A stretch of 17,227 nt of DNA from JAWXCM01 sp034408745 (GTDB lineage Bacteria > Acidobacteriota > Terriglobia > Bryobacterales > Bryobacteraceae): the NCBI GenBank assembly GCA_034408745.1, contig JAWXCM010000232.1:1-17227 (forward strand). The letters are read 5' to 3'. The position numbers and the translations under genes are program-made. The notes under the pieces are model-generated. The model was not told where the DNA came from, did not search any database, and saw only the letters and a program-made list of their open reading frames with translations. Of the stretch, positions 8,318 to 16,378 are shown piece after piece (within the stretch, counting starts at the first letter, position 1; every line of letters starts with the position of its first letter).

Positions 8318-8548
8318 TTAACTGCCGTCGGCGGTTCGGGATTTCTCAGGCGGGGCGTCGTCGAAGCGGGTCAATTCTGTCTGGAGTCGCTCGACCGAAT
8401 GAATGATCTGCTCGGCCCGTGAGGCCTGGTCACTACGGTCGCCGTAATGTTCGTTGATCAGTTCGCGTATGACCAGGAATCGATCTCGCACTGCGACGAG
8501 CTCCGTTCGAAGCAAGTCGTATTCGGCCTGAGGGATGGACGTCTTCAT
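8318..8548 (-). CDS. Small helical hypothetical protein, 76 aa
   Basis: A short, charged, mostly helical protein with alternating hydrophobics (for example YDLLRTELVAVRDRFLVIREL) that probably forms a coiled coil or helical hairpin; no signal, no membrane segment, no recognised family. The ATG at 8548 has AGGAGA directly before it (short spacing); an in-frame ATG at 8608 would add 20 residues without a visible ribosome site. It reads in the same direction as the esterase, 57 bp upstream of it. The composition looks like a real protein and the opposite-strand frame does not. Confidence 0.6.
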   Translation of the reverse strand: MKTSIPQAEYDLLRTELVAVRDRFLVIRELINEHYGDRSDQASRAEQIIHSVERLQTELTRFDDAPPEKSRTADGS

Positions 8549-8865
8549 TTCTCCTGAACCTGGTTTCCGTTGCGAAATTACCGGAGCCTGGACCGGCCTA
8601 TCTAACATAGCAGCCCGAGGAGTGCGCCCGCTGGCAGCATTGCGGATGGCTACGGGAACTGCGGACTCGATTGTGTTTGAGTTCAGAGTTACTGCGCCAT
8701 TTCGGGCGAGTGCTGTTCCGGTATCGAGGGTCGGTGCGGTGCCTGCGTGCCTGTATGCGTTGTGTCCGGTGGCGCCGGACGCGAAGGGTACTGAGGAGTT
8801 TGGAGGTGCTGCCCGAGGTCGATGCCGGTAAGAGTTGTGCGACCGCGTCTGCCGAATTTGAAGAA

Positions 8866-8903
8866 GGCGGGCGTGGGCGCCCGCCGCAGGCCTGGGGGCC
8901 TGC
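8866..8903. repeat. Paired perfect hairpins, REP-like element
   Basis: There are two adjacent perfect inverted repeats with the same TGGG loop. The first is GGCGGGCG-TGGG-CGCCCGCC (8866-8885, 8-bp stem). The second is GCAGGCC-TGGG-GGCCTGC (8886-8903, 7-bp stem). A C-run follows. No T-tract follows, so a Rho-independent terminator is unlikely. GC-rich paired palindromes in intergenic space are typical of REP/BIME elements mobilised by RAYT (TnpA-REP) proteins; no RAYT gene is in the window. Confidence 0.7.
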
Positions 8904-9049
8904 CCCCCTTAGCAGCCCGTGGCAAAAGTCGTCGCTGGCCCAGACTGACTAAGTTCGTATTTCTGTGGCTCTGCTCTGGCGGTTCGGCCGCGCTCAGAAA
9001 ATGGGCACTTCTGCCACAGGCTGTCAGGGAAGCGGGTTACCTGGGCAAA

Positions 9050-9079
9050 TCGACCGATGTATTTCTCCGTTAGTAGAAT
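9050..9079 (+). promoter_or_regulatory. Possible gmd promoter (TCGACC-N18-TAGAAT)
   Basis: TAGAAT at 9074-9079 matches the -10 consensus in five of six bases; TCGACC at 9050-9055 is a weak -35 partner at 18-bp spacing. Transcription would begin within a base or two of the ATG at 9088, which would make the message leaderless and would explain why no ribosome site is visible. Weak evidence. Confidence 0.25.
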
Positions 9080-9087
9080 CAAGTCTA

Positions 9088-10110
9088 ATGAGACGCGCGC
9101 TGGTGACGGGGATTACAGGACAGGACGGGTCCTACCTGGCGGAGTTGCTGCTGGGCAAGGGCTATGAGGTCCATGGCATTGTTCGGCGAACTTCCACGTT
9201 CAATACTTCAAGAATCGATCATCTTTATGTGGATGCGCATGAGCCGGGGGCTCGGCTTTTTCTGCATTCGGGGGACATGTCGGATGGCACGGGGCTGCGG
9301 CATATTGTCGAGAATGTGAAGCCGGATGAAGTGTACAACCTGGCGGCACAGTCGCATGTGCGGGTCTCGTTCGATCAGTCTGAATACACGGCCGATGTCA
9401 CGGGCACAGGTGTTTTGCGGCTGCTGAACGCGGTGAGGGATTATTCCAGACAGAGTGGCGTGGAGGTTCGTTTTTATCAGGCGGGGTCGTCGGAGATGTT
9501 TGGTGCGGCGCAACCGCCGCAGTCCGAATCGACCGCGTTTTATCCGCGCAGTCCCTATGCGGCGGCGAAGGTTGCGGCTCACTGGTACACGGTCAATTAT
9601 CGTGAGGCGTACGGGCTTTTTGCGTGTAACGGCATCCTGTTCAACCACGAATCGCCGAGACGGGGCGAGACGTTTGTGACGCGCAAGATTACGCGGGGCC
9701 TGGCGCGGATTAAGGTTGGCCTCGATAGGAAACTGTATCTGGGGAATCTGGACGCGCTTCGGGACTGGGGATTTGCCGGCGACTATGTGGAAGCCATGTG
9801 GCTGATGCTGCAGCAGGACACACCGGACGATTACGTGGTGGCGACGGGCAAGGCGTTTTCGGTGCGTGATTTGCTGGATATTTCCGGGGAATATCTGGGT
9901 ATCGACTGGCGGGATTATGTGGAATTCGACCCGCGTTATCACCGGCCCACCGAGGTGAATCATCTGCTGGGCGATGCGTCGAAGGCGAAGGCGAAGCTGG
10001 GGTGGACGGCCCGGACCTCATTCCGGCAACTGGTGCGAATGATGGCGGAATCGGACCTGGAGGGAGCGGAACGGAGCAAGATGCTGGAGCAGCGGGGTGG
10101 CAGACCGTAG
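9088..10110 (+). CDS. gmd: GDP-mannose 4,6-dehydratase
   Basis: This enzyme converts GDP-D-mannose to GDP-4-keto-6-deoxy-D-mannose, the precursor of GDP-fucose, GDP-rhamnose and related 6-deoxy sugars used in surface polysaccharides; it is cytosolic and NADP(H)-dependent. The 340-aa protein is an extended short-chain dehydrogenase. It has the Rossmann motif G8-ITG-QD-G14, catalytic QAGSSEMFG with Ser134/Glu136 (Thr is more usual at the first position), and SPYAAAK with Tyr157 and Lys161. The Gmd-specific FNHESPRRGETFVTRK and the distal DYVEAMWLMLQ and RPTEVNHLLGD stretches follow. ATG 9088 is chosen because it begins exactly at the conserved RRALVTG; the frame is open upstream to 8965. No ribosome site precedes it. 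The partner reductase (fcl/rmd) is not in the window. It is convergent with cpxA, 11 bp apart. Confidence 0.95.
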   Translation: MRRALVTGITGQDGSYLAELLLGKGYEVHGIVRRTSTFNTSRIDHLYVDAHEPGARLFLHSGDMSDGTGLRHIVENVKPDEVYNLAAQSHVRVSFDQSEYTADVTGTGVLRLLNAVRDYSRQSGVEVRFYQAGSSEMFGAAQPPQSESTAFYPRSPYAAAKVAAHWYTVNYREAYGLFACNGILFNHESPRRGETFVTRKITRGLARIKVGLDRKLYLGNLDALRDWGFAGDYVEAMWLMLQQDTPDDYVVATGKAFSVRDLLDISGEYLGIDWRDYVEFDPRYHRPTEVNHLLGDASKAKAKLGWTARTSFRQLVRMMAESDLEGAERSKMLEQRGGRP

Positions 10111-10121
10111 GCCGGGGTAGC

Positions 10122-11423
10122 TCAGTTCTGAGGCAGTCGGATGGTGACCAGCAGGCCGGGGCTGGCGTTGCTCGCGTCGATGTGACCGCGGTGTAGCTCG
10201 ACTGCTCTCTTTGCGATGGCGAGTCCGAGTCCGGCGCCTCCGGTGACGCGGTCTCGGTGGGCGTCGAGGCGATAGAACGGGTCGAAGATGCGTTCGAGAC
10301 TTGCTTCTGGCACGCCGGGGCCGTGGTCTCGCACGGTGATGCCGACTTCGGCGCCACGCTGTGTGAGGCTGACGAGCACGGCGGTGCCGGGATCGGTGTA
10401 GCGCACGGCGTTGCGAATGACGTTCTCCACCGACCGGCGCAACAACTCCTCGTCTCCCTCCAGCAGGACGGCTTCGTGGTTCTGCCACTCGATGCGACAG
10501 CCACGCTGTTCGGCCTCCAGCCTTGCGTCCTCGACTACGTTGTCAATGAGCTCGTCGAGGGGCACGGTTTCGCGGCGGAGCGAGGCCTGATCGCCTTCGG
10601 CGCGCGTAACCTGGAGAAGCTCGCCGACAAGCGAGTTGAGGCGCTCGCCTTCCTTTTCGATGCGGTCGAGATGGCGGGGTATGTCGGTGCCGGAGCGCGC
10701 GAGTTCGACGGCCACGCTGAGGCGCGCGAGCGGTGAGCGAAGCTCATGGGAGATGTCGAGGAGCAGGCGGCGCTCGGCATGGAGGAGGGTTTCGATGCGG
10801 TCGGCCATCTGGTCGAAGGTTCGGGCGAGCTGGCCGAGTTCGTCTTTGCGGGTGGAGCGCACGCGGGCATCGAACTCGCCGCGGCCGAAGCACTCGACCG
10901 CACTTTGCAACTGGCGCACCGGCTGGGTCAGGAAGCGTGCGAAGAAGTAGCTGAGGGCGGCGAGGACGCCGAGAACGGTGAGGTGGATTTCGGGCTGCAG
11001 GAACCAGGCCCAGAGGCTGCGCCGGCGCAGCATGAGGAAGAAGTAGTACTTGCCGTCGTCGCTGTTGCGGACTGCGACGGGGCCGTGCCAGCGCATGAAG
11101 GCGGAGTTTCTCCACTGGTCCCCGGCGTCGATCAGCTCGGGGCGCACTTCGCCGGTGATCAGGTCTTTGCCGGTGTTGTCGGTGAGGATGCCGTCGGTCT
11201 GGGTGACGTCGCGGAAGCGGCGGAGCGTGTCGGCGAGCTCTTCGCGGCCACCGGTTTCCCAGGCATGGCGGGCCTCAGAGAGTTGCAGGGAGAGCATGGT
11301 GCCGAAGGGGAGCCGGCGGCGGTCGTGCTCGACGTCAAGCGCGGTGGCGAGCGACATGGCGATGAATGTCAGGATGACTGTCGCTATGAACCACAGCAGC
11401 GTTCGTGTGAACAGCGTGTTCAT
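10122..11423 (-). CDS. cpxA: CpxA-type sensor histidine kinase
   Basis: This inner-membrane kinase of an envelope-stress two-component system is 433 aa long. It has a first helix (~8-28), a periplasmic sensor region (~30-147), a second helix (~148-165) and HAMP (~166-215). The dimerisation/phosphoacceptor helix has DISHELRSP with His226. The ATP-binding domain shows the N box (Asn334, Asn338), DHGPG at 366-370, FDPFYR and GGAGLGL at 395-401, so all catalytic boxes are intact. It begins 3 nt after the cpxR stop, in one operon. The CpxA assignment rests on the H-box/N-box style, the cpxR neighbour, the cpxP-like gene next door and the CpxR box; the sensor domain itself is not diagnostic. Confidence 0.88.
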   Translation of the reverse strand: MNTLFTRTLLWFIATVILTFIAMSLATALDVEHDRRRLPFGTMLSLQLSEARHAWETGGREELADTLRRFRDVTQTDGILTDNTGKDLITGEVRPELIDAGDQWRNSAFMRWHGPVAVRNSDDGKYYFFLMLRRRSLWAWFLQPEIHLTVLGVLAALSYFFARFLTQPVRQLQSAVECFGRGEFDARVRSTRKDELGQLARTFDQMADRIETLLHAERRLLLDISHELRSPLARLSVAVELARSGTDIPRHLDRIEKEGERLNSLVGELLQVTRAEGDQASLRRETVPLDELIDNVVEDARLEAEQRGCRIEWQNHEAVLLEGDEELLRRSVENVIRNAVRYTDPGTAVLVSLTQRGAEVGITVRDHGPGVPEASLERIFDPFYRLDAHRDRVTGGAGLGLAIAKRAVELHRGHIDASNASPGLLVTIRLPQN

Positions 11424-11426
11424 GCG

Positions 11427-12107
11427 TTACTCTCCCGCGGACCGCGTGAACTGATAGCCAACACCGCGGACCGTCTTGATCATTTCTTTGTCGCCGCCGC
11501 AGACGAGCTTCTTTCGGAGATGACTGACGTGCATGTCCATGGCGCGGTCGAAGGGCGAGGCTTTGCGGCTGTAGAGGGCTTCCATGATCTGGTCGCGCGA
11601 GAGCACGCGTCCGGCGGCGCGCATCAGCAGTTCGAGGATATCGAACTCAATGGTTGTGAGGTCGACGGGCTGGCCGTTGCAGACGACTTCGCGGGTGCCG
11701 GGGTCGAGGGTGACGCCGTTGACTTCGATGCGGCCGGCTTCGGTACGGGGCTGGGCGCGACGGAGCACGGCGCGGATTCTGGCGATGAGTTCGCGGGGGT
11801 TGAAGGGCTTGGGCAGGTAGTCATCGGCGCCGAGCTCCAGGCCGACGATGCGGTCGACGTCGTCGCCGCGGGCTGTCAGCATGACTACGGGGAGGCGGGT
11901 AGTTTGACGGAGGCGGCGCAGGACCTCAAAGCCGTCCAAACCGGGCAACATGACGTCGAGCACGACGAGGTCGAAGTGTCCGGCTGTGGCGCGGGCGAGT
12001 CCGGTTTTGCCGTCGTGGGCGAATTCAGTTTCGCAGCCTTCGCGCTGCAGAAACTCCCGCAAGAGTCCTGCGAGCTCCACGTCGTCATCGATGACGAGAA
12101 TGCGCAT
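11427..12107 (-). CDS. cpxR: CpxR-type OmpR-family response regulator
   Basis: This 226-aa DNA-binding regulator is phosphorylated by the adjacent kinase. The receiver domain (1-~115) has acidic pocket DDD (7-9), phosphoacceptor Asp51 in VVLDVMLP, switch Thr78 and Lys100 (KPF). The winged-helix output domain (~130-224) ends in the usual MDMHVSHLRKKL and IKTVRGVGYQF. Start ATG 12107 follows AAAGGAG at a rather long spacing (10 nt). The promoter region upstream is the first copy of the 71-bp repeat carrying a CpxR box, so autoregulation is likely. It is the first gene of the cpxRA operon. Confidence 0.93.
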   Translation of the reverse strand: MRILVIDDDVELAGLLREFLQREGCETEFAHDGKTGLARATAGHFDLVVLDVMLPGLDGFEVLRRLRQTTRLPVVMLTARGDDVDRIVGLELGADDYLPKPFNPRELIARIRAVLRRAQPRTEAGRIEVNGVTLDPGTREVVCNGQPVDLTTIEFDILELLMRAAGRVLSRDQIMEALYSRKASPFDRAMDMHVSHLRKKLVCGGDKEMIKTVRGVGYQFTRSAGE

Positions 12108-12115
12108 TCCGGAGA

Positions 12116-12186
12116 CACTCCTTTACAAACGTTTACTCCGCGCACAAACGCAGTTTACGTTCGATCTCCAGTATGGGTTCAGGAGG
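12116..12186. repeat. 71-bp direct repeat, copy 1 (cpxR side)
   Basis: The sequence is identical over 71 bases to 12744-12814; outside it, only four of the next five bases on the right match. It begins 9 bp upstream of the cpxR start and carries the CpxR box, a third half-site and the AGGAGG element. It corresponds to what was presumably the original cpxR-cpxP control region, and it now faces the toxin-antitoxin insert instead of cpxP. Confidence 0.95.
12122..12136 (-). promoter_or_regulatory. CpxR box, copy 1
   Basis: On the minus strand this reads GTAAACGTTTGTAAA, an exact fit to the enterobacterial CpxR consensus GTAAA-N5-GTAAA. A further half-site TTTAC (plus strand) lies at 12154-12158. 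Half-site starts are 10 and 22 bp apart, about one and two helical turns. The box lies only 14 bp upstream of the cpxR ATG and overlaps its AAAGGAG, which suggests negative feedback or service to the rightward gene. Confidence 0.7.
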
Positions 12187-12194
12187 CTGGATTG

Positions 12195-12213
12195 CACAAA
12201 CGGGTGGTTTGTG
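12195..12213. promoter_or_regulatory. Inverted repeat, candidate antitoxin operator
   Basis: CACAAAC-GGGTG-GTTTGTG is a perfect 7-bp inverted repeat with a 5-nt centre, lying between repeat copy 1 and the antitoxin gene. RHH antitoxins usually bind such palindromes to repress their own operon. It is about 120 bp from the start codon, and no T-run follows, so an operator is more likely than a terminator. Confidence 0.35.
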
Positions 12214-12331
12214 GCGCTTTGTGGCTGCGATCAGCGCGAGCCTGAGATCGGTGAAAGAAGGTCGCAATCATCGAATTCAGTGCGAGCGAAAGAGCGCGGT
12301 TCGTTCGGGGAGATAATTGGGACGAGGCACC

Positions 12332-12571
12332 ATGGCCGCACCCAATGTGACACTGCCAGACGAACTGCTCACGGCCGTCGCGGAAATTGCTCGCGCCGAA
12401 GGAAAGACGCCGGACGAATTGATTGCCGAGAGTACGCAGAAGATGCTTCGCGTGCGAGGCTTGCGATCGTTCGCAGCTGAAAACTGCCGACTGGCAGAGC
12501 AGCTGGGTCTGTCCGAGTCGGACGTGCCCCGCCTTGTTGAGGAGTATCGCCGGGAACAGCGCAGTCGGTAG
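12332..12571 (+). CDS. Ribbon-helix-helix (CopG/RHH) antitoxin
   Basis: A 79-aa protein whose first ~40 residues look like a ribbon-helix-helix DNA-binding fold: a strand NVTLPDEL, then two amphipathic helices (AVAEIARAEGK and PDELIAESTQKML). The charged C-terminal half (to YRREQRSR) would be the toxin-neutralising tail. ATG 12332 has GAGG 4-5 nt upstream; an in-frame TTG at 12317 is less likely. Its stop overlaps the PIN toxin start by one base (TAGTG), the coupling typical of toxin-antitoxin pairs. As a DNA-binding antitoxin it would also repress its own operon. It appears intact while its toxin is truncated, so it is now an orphan. Confidence 0.8.
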   Translation: MAAPNVTLPDELLTAVAEIARAEGKTPDELIAESTQKMLRVRGLRSFAAENCRLAEQLGLSESDVPRLVEEYRREQRSR

Positions 12572-12743
12572 TGCGGATTGTTACCGCTGATTCAAACATC
12601 TACATCTCAGCGCTGATCTGGGGCGGCCTCCCGCTACAACTGCTGGAGGGCTCCATTGCGGGTGAAGTTCGAATGGCCATCTCGGATGACATACTGAACG
12701 AGACTCTGCGGGTGCTGCAGGAAAAATTCAAGTTCTCCGATAC
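12571..12743 (+). pseudogene. Truncated PIN-domain toxin (VapC-like, COG1569 type)
   Basis: From GTG 12571 the frame gives RIVTADSNIYISALIWGG, a typical PIN start with metal-binding Asp7 and Asn9, and continues through VISxDILNETL with acidic Glu44. PIN toxins of this type are ribonucleases of about 140 aa. Here PIN-like sequence ends after ~57 residues (KFKFSD), precisely where the second 71-bp repeat begins at 12744. The frame then reads through the repeat and into cpxP in the wrong frame, stopping at 12990. The missing half contains the remaining conserved acidic residues of the active site, so toxin activity should be lost. The frame as a whole is an artefact of the junction. Confidence 0.8.
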
Positions 12744-12814
12744 CACTCCTTTACAAACGTTTACTCCGCGCACAAACGCAGTTTACGTTCGATCTCCAGT
12801 ATGGGTTCAGGAGG
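12744..12814. repeat. 71-bp direct repeat, copy 2 (cpxP side)
   Basis: It is identical over 71 bases to 12116-12186 (offset 628). It directly precedes the CpxP-like gene and ends with the AGGAGG that serves as its ribosome site. The 557 bp between the copies hold the antitoxin, the broken PIN toxin and their leader. Confidence 0.95.
12750..12764 (-). promoter_or_regulatory. CpxR box, copy 2 (upstream of cpxP-like gene)
   Basis: Same GTAAA-N5-GTAAA site as in copy 1, with the third half-site at 12782-12786. Here it lies 66 bp upstream of the cpxP-like ATG, the distance expected of an activator site. TATGGG at 12800-12805 is a weak -10 candidate just before AGGAGG (12809-12814). This arrangement supports activation of the CpxP-like gene by the adjacent CpxR. 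Confidence 0.65.
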
Positions 12815-12829
12815 TTGGAACTACCAACA

Positions 12830-13327
12830 ATGAACAGACGAAAGATTTTTACCATCGTGGCCGTGGCGGCGGGACTGGCGGTGTTGCCGGTTGCCGCGCA
12901 GCGTGTGGCGGCGGCGCATGGGGGAGGTGGTTTCGCGGGGATGCATCAGAGGATGTTCTCCCATGTGTCGGCCGCGCTGAACCTGACTGACGCGCAGAAG
13001 GTGACGGCGAAGCAGTTGATTGAGCAGACGCAGACGCAGGCAACGCCGCTGATGCAGGAGATGAAGCAGATCCGTACGGACATGGAAGCCGCGGTGAAGG
13101 CCAACAATACGGGCCAGATCGCTACGCTTTCGGGCAGGACGGGTCAGCTTGCGGGACAACTGGCTGAGTTGCATGGCAAGGCCATGGCCAGTTTCTATTC
13201 GCAGTTGACGCCGGAGCAAAAGGCAAAGGCCGATGAGCTGAAGGGCGGGCTTCATGCATCGATGATGCGCCGGTTCGGCAGTGGCGGCCGAGGTGGCTGG
13301 GCCGGGCATCACGGCGCGGCGAATTGA
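12830..13327 (+). CDS. CpxP/Spy-family periplasmic protein
   Basis: The 165-aa exported protein starts MNRRKIFTIVAVAAGLAVLPVAAQ, a clear Sec signal. The mature part is helical and contains the two family hallmarks LTDAQ (52-56) and LTPEQ (126-130), spaced as in CpxP/Spy, with a His/Gly-rich tail. Family members act as periplasmic chaperones or, for CpxP, as an inhibitor of CpxA. ATG 12830 is chosen for its signal peptide; a TTG at 12815 also exists in frame, touching the AGGAGG. The ATG lies 15 nt after that ribosome site, slightly long. Position next to cpxRA and behind a CpxR box makes it a probable Cpx feedback component. Confidence 0.85.
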   Translation: MNRRKIFTIVAVAAGLAVLPVAAQRVAAAHGGGGFAGMHQRMFSHVSAALNLTDAQKVTAKQLIEQTQTQATPLMQEMKQIRTDMEAAVKANNTGQIATLSGRTGQLAGQLAELHGKAMASFYSQLTPEQKAKADELKGGLHASMMRRFGSGGRGGWAGHHGAAN

Positions 13328-13350
13328 CGCTGGGGGAGCGGGGCGTGCTG

Positions 13351-14973
<1,623 letters not shown>

Positions 14974-14985
14974 ATCGACGCCTCC

Positions 14986-16344
14986 GTGTCTGGAATCCCG
15001 TTCCTCATTGCTGCCGTCTTTCTGGAACTCACATTCGTGCTGCTGGGCCGGTTTTCGGCCTCGCAAGCGATACCCGAAACCATCCTGCTCCTGGTCTGCG
15101 CCAATACGTTTTGGATTGTGTCAGTGTATTTCACCCTTCACACGGTCCAGAGCACGAAAACGGTGCCAGTGCTTATTATAGTTGCAGCCGCCGCCTTTCG
15201 GATAACGGCATGGCCGGTTGCCGCGCCGCTGACCGACGATTTATACCGTTACCGATGGGAAGCGCGGGTCCAGAACGAGGGTGGAAATCCCTATGCTTCG
15301 CGTCCGGCCGACCCGGATCTGACGCGGTTCCGGGACAGTACGTGGTCCCGTGTTGGACAAAAGGATGTACCGGCTGGTTACGGTCCGGCGTGGGAACTGC
15401 TGGGGGCGTGGACGGGGCGGCTGTCGGGGCTTTTGTCCGCCGACCCGGACCGCCAGGCGTTTTGGTTCAAGCTGCCGGCTGCGGTATTCGAACTGGGCAC
15501 GCTGGTGCTGGTTGCGGTGTGGCTTCGGAGGGCTGGTCTGCCGGGTCACTGGCTGGCGGTGTATGCGTGGTCGCCGCTGCCGGTCTGGGAGTTTTGGGCG
15601 GGCGGTCATAACGACGCGCCGGTTCTGTTCTGCGTGACGCTGGCGTTGCTGCTGGCGGATTCGAGGAGATGGGCGTGGTCCTGGGGGGCTCTTGGGATGG
15701 CCGTCGCGCTGAAGTTCTGGCCCGCGATTTTGATGGCCGCGTGGGTGTTTCGGGCTCCACGGTACTGGTGGAAAGGGCCGGCGGTGGCGATGGCCGTGGT
15801 GGCTGTCTGCGCGCTGCCGTACGCTGGCACCGATGTCTGGTGGAACGCGCGGTACATGACGGGCTTTGTGGGTGGGTGGCGCAATAACGACAGCCTGTTT
15901 GGAGCGATTCTGTGGGTGACCGGCGACCAGTACCGGGCGAAATACACTGCGTTCGCTCTGATTTCGGCTTGCGCTTTGTGGTTTGCGTCGCGTCGAGAGT
16001 GGCCGCTGGGGCGGGTGGTGCTGTGGACTTGTGCGACGCTGCTGCTGCTCTCCTCGAATTGTCATCCGTGGTATCTGACCTGGCTGGTGCCGATGCTGGC
16101 TTTCGCCCCGGCGAGCCCGGTGATGCTGTGGATGGGGTTGATGCCGATTTCCTACGCCGTGTGGATCGACTGGAGCCTGTTGCGGGAGTGGAACGGGTCG
16201 ACGCCACTGCGGTGGCTGGTTTACGGGCCGACGCTGGCGTATTTTTTGGTCTGGCTCGCCTATTTCCGCAGCCGGGATGGAAGCCAGACTACAATCAACA
16301 GCAATAATCCGTCGAAACCACGGATTCACGTGAAACTGAGTTAG
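14986..16344 (+). CDS. Membrane glycosyltransferase, GT87/DUF2029-like
   Basis: About 452 aa, with roughly ten hydrophobic helices. It matches GT-C-type mannosyltransferase-like proteins that use polyprenyl-phosphate sugars at the outer face of the membrane. The first luminal loop carries TDDLYRYRWEARVQ (residues ~83-96) followed by GGNPYASRP, the family hallmark, with likely catalytic Asp84/Asp85. WSPLPVWEF, GGHNDAP and NCHPWYLTWLVPML are further conserved-looking stretches. GTG 14986 is my choice because hydrophobic sequence begins at once; no ribosome site is visible there and GTG 15037 is an alternative. It is divergent from the GT2 gene and probably serves the same glycan. Confidence 0.82.
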   Translation: MSGIPFLIAAVFLELTFVLLGRFSASQAIPETILLLVCANTFWIVSVYFTLHTVQSTKTVPVLIIVAAAAFRITAWPVAAPLTDDLYRYRWEARVQNEGGNPYASRPADPDLTRFRDSTWSRVGQKDVPAGYGPAWELLGAWTGRLSGLLSADPDRQAFWFKLPAAVFELGTLVLVAVWLRRAGLPGHWLAVYAWSPLPVWEFWAGGHNDAPVLFCVTLALLLADSRRWAWSWGALGMAVALKFWPAILMAAWVFRAPRYWWKGPAVAMAVVAVCALPYAGTDVWWNARYMTGFVGGWRNNDSLFGAILWVTGDQYRAKYTAFALISACALWFASRREWPLGRVVLWTCATLLLLSSNCHPWYLTWLVPMLAFAPASPVMLWMGLMPISYAVWIDWSLLREWNGSTPLRWLVYGPTLAYFLVWLAYFRSRDGSQTTINSNNPSKPRIHVKLS

Positions 16345-16378
16345 TCTGGTAGGTAACTCGCAATCGCCAGAGCGCTGA

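Larger units (their letters stand above)
8549..9087. other. Gene-free stretch of ~540 bp
   Basis: I see no credible gene here: the plus-strand frames are rich in Arg/Cys/Ala and lack any family signal. The stretch holds the paired hairpins at 8866-8903 and the start region of gmd. The 10-mer TAGCAGCCCG occurs twice (8608-8617 and 8910-8919), perhaps by chance. It separates the leftward esterase pair from rightward gmd, so it should contain both promoters. Confidence 0.6.

Noticed and set aside
8535..8831. 98-aa plus-strand open frame in the gene-poor stretch
   Set aside because: No ribosome site or recognisable pattern, and it overlaps the more plausible minus-strand small gene.
8866..8903. 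Rho-independent terminator
   Set aside because: Stems are followed by a C-run, not a T-run, and no gene ends just before them.
10746..12245. 499-aa plus-strand open frame
   Set aside because: Antisense across both cpxA and cpxR, whose motifs are complete on the other strand.
12116..12814. Insertion sequence with target-site duplication
   Set aside because: A 71-bp duplication is far longer than IS target duplications, and there is no transposase or terminal inverted repeat.
12571..12990. Intact 139-aa fusion gene
   Set aside because: Its second half is the duplicated promoter and an out-of-frame reading of the cpxP-like gene.
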